Made by a program: the position numbers and the translations under genes. From Anisakis pegreffii (taxonomy: Eukaryota > Nematoda > Chromadorea > Rhabditida > Anisakidae), in assembly GCA_035041965.1 (NCBI GenBank), contig JAPYMA010000663.1, positions 79,131-143,130 of the forward strand: 64,000 bases of DNA. The letters are read 5' to 3'. Shown here piece by piece: positions 23,901 through 36,109 of the stretch (its first letter is position 1; each line of letters starts with the position of its first letter). Below the pieces are notes generated by a model. It was not told the origin of the DNA, ran no database searches, and saw only the letters and a program-made list of their open reading frames with translations.

Positions 23901-24972
23901 AATCCGAACGAGTACTCTGTTTCAGTTCCTTCATAAAACGAAGATCGTTCATCGTGACATCAAACCCGAGAATGTTTTACTGCTTAAAAAGGATGTATAT
24001 ACCGTTCTGAAAGTTAGTTTTCATTGTTCTGATTTCTTTTATCGTGAATTGTCGACGATTCAGTGGATGGTCGTTCCTTGAAAATTGTTCGCATGAATTG
24101 AGTTTGATCCGCTGTTAATACGTGTCTTCATGTACTCCCGGATTTTCCGACTCCAGTTTCCAGTTGGTTGCTATCAACAGAAATGCTTATATATTGAGAA
24201 ATTACCTGATGGTTATGCGTCTACGAATACATTTTAACTTTGTTCATTGTTCCATTTCAGTTGTCAGATTTCGGTTTGAGTAGAGCTTATGATAACACAA
24301 TGCAAACATTCTGTGGTACTCAGTGTTATATGGCACCTGAGCTGTGGAAAGCGGAGCCGAGATATCGAGCTGAAGTTGATATGTGGGCATTGGGTGCAGT
24401 TCTGTTCACGTGCATTTGTGGTTATCCACCGTTTTCGAATGAGTACACTGATATGCCGCTGAAGCAGCAAATTGCGAAGGGTTCGTTTCACATTCATATT
24501 CGCTGAATGTCCAAAAAGTATTTGTGTCAGCTATCCCATTCTGTGTTGTTAAGAAATTTCACTAACCGATTTATTTTTGTGGAGAAATCAATCTTGTCTG
24601 GAAGTATATTGTTGTTGGACTTTGTTTTTGTTTCACTCATTATTGACGAGTATTAAGAATATTAATTCCCATGATTGATTCAGTATGATTTTGCTGTTTC
24701 AGGTCGTTTGATTTATTACAGTGTTTGGAAGGAAATATCGAAGAAAGCGCAACGCTTTATTCGTAAGATGTTACGAGTGGACGTATATCAGAGAATAACG
24801 GCACCTGAGGCGATCCGTGACGAATGGTTCGATGATCCAATCGTCGAGAAAGCGAAAAACTTGGTTCAGGCTTATTCGGTGAGTTCGCTACTTATTTCTC
24901 TTTTCGGTGTTCATACGCGTCAGCATCGATAATTATTTTATCTTTTCTCCATTCCAGCTATTGCTGTCATAG
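20982..24972 (+). CDS. chk-2: CHK2-type checkpoint kinase (FHA + kinase)
   Basis: Serine/threonine kinase of the CHK2/Rad53 family, acting in DNA-damage and meiotic checkpoints. Exons: 20982-21095, 21478-21559, 21895-22028, 22276-22414, 22558-22664, 23045-23209, 23499-23675, 23926-24012, 24261-24480, 24703-24878, 24958-24972; all phases agree, 471 residues. Order of parts: an N-terminal SQ/TQ cluster (DSQ, TQ, SQ, SQ within residues 1-38), the usual ATM/ATR target; an FHA domain at about 60-160 with FGRN, VSTKH and the RYGTFVNE turn; then the kinase domain at about 182-440. Kinase motifs: GEGAMGKV loop, VAIK lysine (about 209), HRDIKPEN (Asp317), SDFGLS (Asp338), MAPE (Glu362). Intron 2 needs a GC donor (GCAAGT at 21560). 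An acceptor-like TTACAG lies a few bases before the start, possibly for spliced leader. Exon 7 could begin 12 bp earlier. Confidence 0.92.
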
Positions 24973-27900
24973 TTTAATATTGGTCGTGCATTGGGTACAG
25001 TCAGTGGTAGTATTTAAAAATGCGCACATTTAGTTGGAGTTCATCTTTTTTTTGATGGAATGTGCTCAAGCTTGTCGGAAATTCTTTCAGTATTTTGCAT
25101 ATCTCCGGTTCAGTGAAATTCTATTTTTATGAATAGTGTCTAACAAGCAAAATTGCAGAAAATGCATGCAATACCGTTGGATAATTTGGGTGTCGCTCAG
25201 TAAAGGTATGTTCTTTGATGATCACGTCTTCGGTTCACTGAAACACTGTTCAAACAGATGGATTCACTTGCACCCTAGTAAACTCATAAACTGAATGTTA
25301 CTCTGTAATTGTTATGCGAATGCTGTGTAAAGTTTTTTCATGCTGATATTCTTGTAAAGTGCGTCTCTTTGATATCATGTGATATCACACACTGCAGATC
25401 CTTTCATCGTCCTATTATTGTTGCAAATCCTATTGTTTGAAATATGTTTTTCATTATCTTTGAAAGTTATAATTACTCTTGATTAGATGAAAATTTTTGA
25501 CGATTACTCGTTTTATTCTTTTATTCATTCATCGTTATTGTTTCATTTAAAGATCGTGCAAAAATCTTTCATGTTCACATTAACTACCTTATCAGTGCCT
25601 CCTCCATCAACTTGTCTCAAATCGATTGCATACGAATGATTAATATTCAATTACGCTGTGTTCTGCTCAATCGTTATTCTAACATTGCTTAGTAATTCAT
25701 TTCCGCAATCGTATCTAACGATTCGATTCGAATGTTCTTGTTGATGATATCGCTTTCAGATGCGTTTTGTTCCAGTTAACGCTCCTTATGACGCATATCT
25801 GAACGCTTTTGTCTGTTGTTGTGCGCTGTACAGTTCGTGTTATCTTGTTACGCAGCAAATCATCATGCAAGTAAGGTGATGTACTGAACAATTGTTTAAA
25901 CGTAGTTGTATATTTGTGTGTGTGTATGATCTCGAGGTTGTAATTGTTTTGGAGTGATCGTCAACCCCAACGTAAATGTTGATGTTCACTTCAGAAACAA
26001 TCAATTCATTAGTCCGATTTAATATTTTACGATTTTATTTCATTTTTGATCTCTTATTTTTTCTTCGATGTGCACTTATTCCTTACTGTTATATTCTAGA
26101 CCGGTGTTTCTTAATCGAATATCACTGAAAACGTTTGCAGGTATTATCAATGATGCATTTCTTACCATAACAATTTGTCAATTAATCATTTCGAAACATT
26201 CAATCGCTATATTTGTTTCGAAACATTCAATTCTCTAATATCAGTGTTTAGTCAGTATACTGGTGTGCTTGAGGTTCACTCCCACTTCATAGATAAATTG
26301 CATTTCTTGGTTAAGTTATCGCTGTTGTTGTCGTTATTGCTGAGAGCTTATCATGATTTGCAGCTTATCTAGTGGTGACATGTGCGCATGCTTTAAATAA
26401 TTATGCTGTGAGCATCCTGAAGAAGTTAACCATTTTGTGTGCTTCTTATGCAAAAATATCACCGAACAACTATTCAGTTCAGTGTGATGTTTTTTTTTTT
26501 GGTATGCTGAATCATGCAATTCTACGATATTGTCATACACTGCTGATAGAATTTTTATATGTTTAAAACTCAATAGCACGATTAAGCTTACAGTTAGTAA
26601 TTTCTTGATAGATGGGTAATCGAGAACGGGATGAAACGTTTCGTTCAGAAGTAAGCGATATTGCGATTGGTAGTGGATCATATTATAGCATTTTTATTGA
26701 ATGAATCTCTTTTCAATTTCTCAACATGCCTTTGTTGCATTTATGAACATTTGTTATATCTGTTTTTTGTTTTGTTGCGTGTATTCTTTCGCATCTGTAT
26801 TGCTTATCAAAAATTCGTTTTATTTTTGTACATATGTACGCTGTTGAAATTTTAGAAACTTTCGTCAAATTTCTATGCTCAAATATGATATATGAATAGT
26901 TTAAATAAATCTATTTTACATGTGCGTCGAATACGGCGAACACGTCGAACGAACACAACTGAATTGTGAGCGTTAACGTGCAGTGCAATTTGATCTCTCG
27001 AAACGATTGATTTGATTCAATTCAGTGTGAGCCTGTCGTGACTTTTTGACTTATTGTGCTGGGCTGCACAACGATTTGGTAGCGCTCCACTGATTTGACA
27101 CCGGCTCGTTTTGGAGCAAAGTATAGAAGGCGTTAAGGCGATTAGCTGCATTAGCTGCATGTCCAGAGCCAAAAAATTCCTATCCATAGTGTTGAATGAT
27201 TAACGAATACGTAGGTGGTGTTAGTGGGTGCATTTACAGTGGGTCGATGAGAATGCGATGGTTGTTCTGATGAAAAAATTCAAGAGCGCGTGAGAATCCA
27301 AAAATATGAGTGGCTGATAAAATATCAATAAATGGACGACGGTAGTCGTAAAGCTGTAAATAGATGGTGTTTTTTTTCGTTGATTATAAATAATGCTGTT
27401 GATGAATCAAGCAACTGTGCATCCATCCACCTCTTCATGCACAGTTTTGTACTATGCGCTTGCTTGCAAACGGAAGCAAGAAAAAACTATCGATTCAATG
27501 TGAACAGCATCAGTCAGTCATTGGCACGTTCGTTCTGCTGAGGAGCATAAGGAGCAGCAAAACGTTTTATAGCATCAAGCAGTATTTATTCATTGCCGAT
27601 ATTCATACGAACTGATTTGCACGTTTTCGAATGATTATCATTCGACTGTTGAAAACGCATGTAGATAATGATGATAATCGTATCACTATTACTATTGCAT
27701 GCATCACTTTTTTCTATTCTCTGTCGGTGAGCAGTGTAAAGCCCCACTATTTTTTTCAGATTCTTCTTTCATATTATTTACATCACTGCGTTTTGTCAAC
27801 GTTGATAATGCTTGTTAAGTGAAATAATGAAAATTGGTCCAAGTTCTCCATCGATTTGGTGGAGTCGGCGTGAAGGGAATTAATTATCATGCATCCATCG

Positions 27901-29610
27901 AGCAGACAGTCAGTCATATTCGCTCATTATCGTATACGTTTTCCTTCCACTTTTGCAGTTTGTTTCCACATTTGAATCATAAATATTTAGGAAATCGATA
28001 GGTTTGTATTTTTTGTTGCCATTCGGCACATCGGTTCAAGATGATTTTTATCGGTAGTAAAATAGCGATAAGATTATCATTGCAATCATCATTGACATCA
28101 CCATAAGCATGCTTATCAATGAACGATTGCACTGTCATGGCGACATTCAGTCTGCATTGATGGTTAGTCTGCAAGTGCAACTGTGATCGCGTTCGTTCGA
28201 ATAAATGAACGAATAACCATGTGCAATCATTGTGTGTATGTCTGCAAGTGCATTAAGAGCATGAGATCTCGTTCCTTGAATCTTCATCCTAAGATTTATT
28301 ATGATCTGAAAAATTCGACACATCGCACTTTATATGATTTTAATGATATGTGCATCTTGAATTGTGTGTATTAATCATTCCCACTTCATTTATATCCCTT
28401 AATATCTTTTCTTTATCACCAAAGCGGCCATAAATGAATATACCGTTACATGTGGCAGCACGCTATCTCGGCCTTCGTTCTAAACTTGAAGAAAGAATTG
28501 ATTGTAAAGTTTTGAATTCATTCGAAGACAACACAAGATTTGATGATATTAGTCGATTACACTTTGAATACTTTCATTTGCTTTACCCAATACCCCAAAA
28601 CAGTCGGTGTTTCGCATATGCAGTATATTACTGCATTTATAATCAATTACACAAAGCAGTTGTACCAATTCGTATTATGTAAAAATGCATGAAATACTTG
28701 TGCTGAATGATGCGACATTTTTCACCTGATACTAACTGTAGAGTTAGAATGCCAAAGTTATTTCCGGTTGCATAAGCAGTTTCTTAAATGAATTTATCGT
28801 AATATATACGAATGTGGTGTCACATCGTGATGATTGAAGACCACAAAACTAATCACATCTTAAATGTGGCCATCTGAAAAGGTTCAGTCATTAAACAAGT
28901 GATAATCGAAGCACATTCCCAATTTTCTCTCTAAAACTGCCCTTCTCTTCAGGCTGCTCTTATGTGCGTTTAAGTGAACAAGTATTACATTTCTGTCTGT
29001 ACACCAACATGAAAAGTTCCTTTTTTCGACTGCTTCTATTGTCACTTTTAGTAAGAGGTTACTTCTAATACGATGTGGAACGAAACATTGAATTGAATGG
29101 CTAGATTTGAATTGCTCTGCTTACTGACCAAACGAAATGTTGTCTGGATAGCACCTGAGGAATGTAGTTATTGAGGGAATTGATCAATCCAGGTTGATGT
29201 CATCCTCATCGTTATCATCAGATGTAATCACTCTGAATATTTGCTTTTTCCAAAAACTTTGCTCTTTTCATTCGTTTTTCAGTCGTACTTTTTCTTATTT
29301 TTACCGAATGTCTTCTTTATTATGTCTTCTCCACCCATTTCCCTTCCCTTTCAAGCCACTCACAAGATGCCTTTGAATTAGTTATCAGTTAGAAGATAGT
29401 GATTGATTGAAAAAGCAATCAGTGACAGATTATTTAAGGAATTTATATCAGTCGTGTATGGAGAACTCTCTTATCATTCGGTGTGACAGACACTCTGGTC
29501 TCAATTTGATGAGAGTATTTTTGCAATGAAAAAAAAAGTATCAAAGCTTCTCATTGGTAAAAAGATTTCATTGAGTTACCCCTGTCGAATTGTTTTTTTT
29601 TACCCTAAAC

Positions 29611-29989
29611 CAGTGGTGGCACTAGCGCTCTCGCATTTCCTTCACGCTCCAGCCTTAAGGCATACCGCCCACCCGCTCTCTTCCAGCGGTCTAATAACTC
29701 CTTCCCGTCCCCCTTCTTTGATAATCTTCGTGATAAATCAAAAAAAAATCAACAATTCGACCAAGTGATCAAGAGGTGTCCCGTCAAGAATTTGTCGATC
29801 CTATCTATGGAATGAATCTTTTCACTGTGATCAAATACACAATTCGAAAGCGCATCTTTAAACATTTATTGAGGAATAATTTTTTTCTACAATCGCTCAA
29901 CATGACTTGCTAGCTCCCTCTCAGCTGCACACTTCCAACCCTCGAATTCCCTCCCCTCTCCTCCCACCTCCCCCGTTTCAGAACCACTG
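29611..29989. mobile_element. Possible hAT-like element
   Basis: Begins CAGTGGTGGCAC and ends CAGAACCACTG, the same outer bases as the hAT-like copies elsewhere in the window. It encloses a C-rich, GC-enriched interior unlike its surroundings. Flanking 8-mers (CCCTAAAC and CTTCATAT) do not match, so the boundaries or the identity may be wrong. Confidence 0.35.
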
Positions 29990-30958
29990 CTTCATATCGA
30001 TCGATCATCCGTCAAAATATCCTATATTCCCGTTCCTAATTCATCATCTTGGCACTTACGAAGAAAACGAAACGATTGGTTGAGTGAAAAATTTTTTTTT
30101 CGCGAACAAAGAATCGAAACAAAAAAAAAAACGCTAGTTGAATGTGGTTCATCCTTTGTTTGGGCATAGCCACAAAGCAGCACTGTAAATTATCTCAATG
30201 AGCATTCATTAACTCAATTGAAAGTGACTCGTCACCAAGCTATCGACGATAACTTCATCAACCCACTCGTCGTCATAAATTATGATTATATCAATCGCTT
30301 TCATCACAATTTGCAGCATAATTCATTTCCGGTTGCTGTCTCCAATGATTTAAACATTTCATTAGCATTTATTATATGATGATCATTTATGTGGTCACTG
30401 AGTTGTTTCGTTACCTCACTCAGAACTATTCACTAGGCACAACTTACTCGTTCACTTACATCACCACTCACAAAAACATTCCATCAGCGCAACGGCCCTC
30501 AAAATCCAACTTCTCTACAATCGGCTACTTTAGCTTATCGACTATCAGCTAGCTTAAACTTATCGATTCATTACTTTTTGTCGAGTGGAAGAAGTAACAT
30601 TTCTCATTTTACTTCACTTATTTACTATCTAAAGTGCATTGCTCGCGTTCTTTTTATTCATTCAGTTGTTTTTGGAGATTATGAATCAATCAGTCGCGTT
30701 TGAAAATGTGATCGTTGACTCATTAGTTGCAAATTAAGAATTGGTTGTTCTTTTTTTCCATTTTTTTGGAGCAGTTAAAGATTGCTGACGTTCTGACGTC
30801 TTATGTAAAACACTGAATTTATTAACACTAAGGAAGCGATTTCGTCGTTTTTTAATCGAGAGCGATTTTCACGATGAATTATTGCTCTTTTCACAATCAC
30901 AGGTTATTTTCCACATCGAAGCAATTGGCAGTTATCGCTGGGTGTATTACCTCTAAGC

Positions 30959-31316
30959 CAGGGTTTCTCAACCAGGGATACTCGCACTTCTTGGGGATGC
31001 GAGGCATTATAGTATTCCAGGGGTGCGAGATAACATTTCATTTTTTATACATTAAAGTTGGCGAGGACGGATTTAAATGTATTATACATGGATATAAAGT
31101 AAGCAAGGATGGATTAATTTTTTTTTGAAAAGGCTAGAACATACTTCAGTGGTGTACACTTATCTGCACTAAAGACACTCACTGTAGTAGGTAGAAGATA
31201 CAGTGTGGATGTCGGGAGAGGTGCGAGGACATTTTGACTATTCTTGTAGGGGGTGCGAGGACACCTTAAAATCTTTTTTAAGGGATGCGGGCGAGAAAGA
31301 ATGTTTAGAAGCACTG
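30959..31316. mobile_element. 358-bp hAT-type MITE with target duplication
   Basis: The left end is CAGGGTTTCTCAACCAGGG. The right end is TTTAGAAGCACTG, whose reverse complement CAGTGCTTCTAAA matches it imperfectly in the hAT style. Flanks are CTCTAAGC (30951-30958) and CTCTAGGC (31317-31324): an 8-bp duplication with one change and a central TA. The body has repeated GGGATGCGAGG-like units in both halves. No coding capacity. Confidence 0.75.
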
Positions 31317-34300
31317 CTCTAGGCGTACCTGTCGTATTGTACACATTTAGCAGTTGGAGTGCAACTTAGTCAGTTTTTGTAGGAATGAATCAAGAACGTT
31401 TTGATGCTGCCAGATTAGGATGCAGTGCACTTTTTTGCAGTTTGTTTACATAATCTTGGATCGATTTGCACAATATCAAATGAAAATACATTACTTCACA
31501 AATAATCATGCGTATTGCTCATGTGTTTAACAGAGTAAGCGTACCGATTACAGACTCATAAATGTATATGTGCATTAGTTATCAAGACATGAATAGCGAT
31601 CGAACGCATTCATTCATATTACTTCATGCATTTGATGTTTATGAGTAAATGTTGTGATCTTTCAACACTATACTTCAGTAACCTGAAATGAATCCGATGC
31701 TTACACAACTCTAGTGTGGATCTATGCAATATTGACGATAATCTATGCAGCTGATTGAACAAAATGATTGTAAAATATCATCGATAAGTTCTGTTCTTCC
31801 GTTGAGGATGCGATGCAAATAGTTTCGATCACGTGTCATTCACTTAATGATTTCCTCTGCTAGACAAAATGTCTCGATTTGAACACCAGTGTCGATGACG
31901 GAAAACATTTCGACACAGTTGCTTTCATACTAATTATTCAAACGATCGTTTCAAGAGAACAGAATGCAAGTTCAACTGTGGTTCATAAAATTCGAAGGAG
32001 GAGAATAAAACATCCAAGAAACGCTCTTAACAGATGAGAGATGTGTGAACGAATACAGAACTATGATTTATGGCATGTATGAAAAGTATGTACTAAATTG
32101 ACTGGAAATTATCTGGATTTAACGAATCATTGATAAGTGATTGTGGAATCCTAGCATCTAGTGAAAATTCCGGACACATTTATATATGCATATGCACCTT
32201 TACATATTGGAAAGAAGAGCTGGCTTGTGATCCGAACAGATGAGTTTGAAGGTTATACTGTCAATATGAAATTCGTATAAGTTTATTGAGATTAGTGAGT
32301 CTAATCTCGTTTTCACAAAAGAAAAACGCTCTTCTTCACATATACTGATGTGAAATTTCAGGCAGTGGTCATTTCTTGAGATTCTTTCTGCTCTGTGCCA
32401 CTGAACAATGTGCGATGTTTTGTAATGATTGATAATAATGAAAAGAATGAAGGAAAATAGAAACGGATATAATTTTTACTGAATATATGCATTGGGTAAT
32501 GAAACGCACATACGTATGAGTTGGTTTGAATGAATGAATGAAGTTGGTTTGTAGAACGAGTTCAACTTCGAATTCAGTATCGCATAACTTGTTTATTCTG
32601 CTTTTTTTCATCTAACTTCGTATTTTCACGTCTCAACATATGGATGAGAATTATAATTTATGTGCATCTTTCCTACGATCATTACTCATATACGATTATC
32701 ATCAAGAATCACCAAAATCGTTCAGTGTTTTTTTTTTGTTGTTGTATCCTTAATTGCACGTCTCGTCAGTGTGGAGTAGCACGGAAACAAATAAGGACAG
32801 AGACAACAAAACACTGGATCGTGTCATCTCAAAAAATTCATAGTATTGACCAGCAGGCAGAGAATTTTTGCTGGAATATAATTCCTTAGAAATGATCTAT
32901 CGCATCGCTGAAATTAAATACCCAATAAAAATCAGGTTTCTAACGAATCACTACTTACCTCCGACTCGACACCATTAACGCAATATTGCCAAATCATTTG
33001 ATTGCAACTAAAACCTCCAGATGAATTCAATCTCGCCCAGTCAGTGCACTGCCTAGTTCAAACTCACTGAATTCAATTCAATTAATCTATTATTTGTTCC
33101 AGTTGTAAGGAAGAAGCAAGACTCCTCCTTACCAGGAACACAGCAACGAAACAAAAGCTGCTTGATGAATGAGATAATAATTAAAGCAATCTCTCGTGTA
33201 CAACTTAATAGCTTACAATAGTCGTCGTGTGTACACTACATTCCACATAATTATTCATAATGATATGATCGAACTCTGAAACAATACCATCTATTCCCAT
33301 CGCAAAATCAAATATGTTACTATATCGCGTTGTAGGATTACTCACTGTTGCTTTACGAGCGCATTATTGTCTGTCTGTATATATTACAAATCCAGTCAGT
33401 ATCTGATATCAAGTATCCAAATACAATACAACAAAGTGAATAATACTATTCATTGATGGAGGATTAGAGAAGGTACGCATTGACGACATCAATATTACTA
33501 ATACTATTATATTGGTAGATTCGTTGTGAGTATGATAGAATCAACCATATGTCGGTGTTGAGGCAATACCACGTTGAGGTCATTCAGTGATCGTTACTAA
33601 CAAGTATAAGTAATTTATAAAGCATCATTCAGTGAGTATGTATGATTCGATGAGATTATGGTTCGTCAGAGATATAGATAGTAGATATATATTTGGATAT
33701 ACTCTTACGTTAATGGTTTCATAAATAAGCTTTTGGTTGCAATATTTCTCGGACTGGTGCTGTTACCTCTAATTGTAAGAAGTAGGATGCGATGAGGATT
33801 TGCATTAAAGTAATAGTGTTGTTGGCAATGGATATTCATTTGATTTTAGTTTTTGCTACTTATCGGAGTAGTCGAATTTAAACGAGTCGTTGTTAATGTT
33901 GTATTAGTGGCATTAGTAATACGAGTAGTACTCGCATTGGCACAAGTAATAGTAATAGTGATATTGTTCTGAGGGATTGTTGTATGCCTGATGGCAATAA
34001 TCGAAGAACTGATCGTATGAAATCAACGATTTTGTTATTATTGTCTTATCTGCGGTGATGTTTATCTATGGTTTCGGGAGAGCATTTTACATGAGAGAGT
34101 GTTCATGAACTATTTTCATTGGAACCTTTTTAGCATTGGTTTCACTCATTTTGCTCAATTCCTTTTTTTGGGTATGCAATTTCACTGCATACTTCGTCAA
34201 CACCACCGAAAACAATCTCATTATCATTTATCTGATTTTGAGAGTTTCTTTTGCATCGAATGCAGTAAGTTGTACTATTCTGATCGTACTGGTGACAAGA

Positions 34301-36057
34301 TGTGAATGCTCTGAAAAAGTGTTCAATGTACAAAAATTGTGATAAGTTATTGAGTTAGTTAGCCCAACCAACCAACCAACGTCCGTGTCATAAATCAACC
34401 GGGGGCAAAGCGTTCAAATTTTTATCGATGTGTTAAAGTGCAAAAAACATTCCTCTCTCATTTCTGAGACGATGCCATAGTGTAGGGTTAAATGTTCACT
34501 TTTTTTTGTTTCAATGGAATTATCGCTTTTTTTGACGTGTAATACTTCTTCTTTATCGATGACGGTTGGTCTAAAAAACCGCTGTACTTTTATGAAGAAA
34601 CGATTTCATATGAGTTGTAGTTGTAGTTGTTGTGTCTGCGTGTGCCATGCAAATCTAAATCAGTAACAAAACTCACTTAAACGTGAACAGTCATTAATTT
34701 GGAGTATTCCTTAAAAAGGGTCATCACTGCCATCGTTGTTGTTGTCATTCATCATCACTGTCTCGTTATCCAGTTGCTCCTCGTTGCGCTGATAAAAATC
34801 TTGATTTCTTTCGGTTCCCTTTATTTTTATACCGTCTTCATTCGAAACCCTTCCGAAAGGCGTCATCAACGTTTCGATGAATCGGTTGGTTCAGGTGATG
34901 TGAGATAGATTCCTTCTTCAATCGATGGCAGAGAGTAGCTAGCGTGTTATTAACCTTTTTGTCTCTCTCTAATTTGTTTATTCAAATCATCGATTAGTTA
35001 AGTTGAGGAAGAGCAAAATTTCAGGTAAGTGTAAATGCACAAAAAATAAATCGCATAGAGGATTAGTGGAAATTTGATCATAAATTATATATTGCAGATG
35101 ATATTTGAAATCAATAGATAAAACGGTTGTGCTACTGTTGTGCAATATCATCTTATCTTAATATTTTGTCTTATCATAATCAGAACATCAGCGGTGCTGA
35201 GTTTAGCGTTGTTCATGAACAAATAGGTCTCTTCCATCAGTTTACCGAATGGAATAGTGAACTTTGTCAAGAACAATTTTGAGCGTAACATACGACGTTA
35301 ATTGCATTATCATGACAAGTTTTTTGTTGCAGAGCGTTTTCTTCATTGAAGTATTCTATGAAAGTGCTAATATTTATGAATGTACCAAAACGACGACGTG
35401 TTAAATCACAGACCGAATGAACTTTCACTCTGTCTTCATGAGGTCATCAGTTATTTGCCACATGCGTCGTATTATATATCATTCCAACGTTGATTCGTCG
35501 ATACAAATCAGTTCACTTGCTTCACTTCGAAGTGAACTTATTATTTCATGAAGCGCAGTGAGTAGAGGTAGGAACTGAAGTATTTCTTCGGTGGTCACCG
35601 ACCGAACACCCCCTTCTTATCGCTATCGTCACTTTTGAATCCATTCTGGATTCCATCGCCGCTTTATTTTACTTGAAAACTAACCTAATAAAAGTGTTTT
35701 TTTGATATTGTATAATAAAGTCGTTTATTTGAACGTATAAAATTTTACATTTTTATTGTTATGGAATAGAAAAGTGTCATTAGGGTATGATGGCGTTCAT
35801 GCGAGTGAGTGAGTCTTTATGTGCCAGGTACAGTCTTTGCAAAGTAGATAATATTACTGAATAGTGGAATGGATTTATTTATTGAGCGCATTTCATGGTT
35901 AATAACGTTTTGTGAGTGGAGTCGTTTTACTTGATTTGATACACGTTATTCTCTTGTTTGTTAACATTCAACAATTTTCTTTCACTGGTTCATCCGTATC
36001 ACTGTATTGTAATCATTAGTAGTATTATCATTCATCATTGTTATATCATGCTTATTC

Positions 36058-36060
<3 letters not shown>

Positions 36061-36109
<49 letters not shown>
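36061..36109. repeat. (TTA)n microsatellite
   Basis: About 49 bp of uninterrupted TTA repeats. The poly-Leu frame it creates is not a gene. Confidence 0.95.

Noticed and set aside
26334..26681. 115-codon minus-strand frame
   Set aside because: No matching splice partners, no domain, and composition (Leu/His/Ser/Lys/Ile) typical of chance frames in AT-rich DNA.
28434..28682. 82-codon ATG-initiated plus-strand frame
   Set aside because: Composition is reasonable, but there are no splice partners, no domain and no other support. Such frames are expected by chance in 24 kb of AT-rich DNA.
31114..31344. 76-codon minus-strand frame
   Set aside because: It lies almost entirely in the 358-bp MITE and is low-complexity, following the repeated GGGATGCGAGG units.
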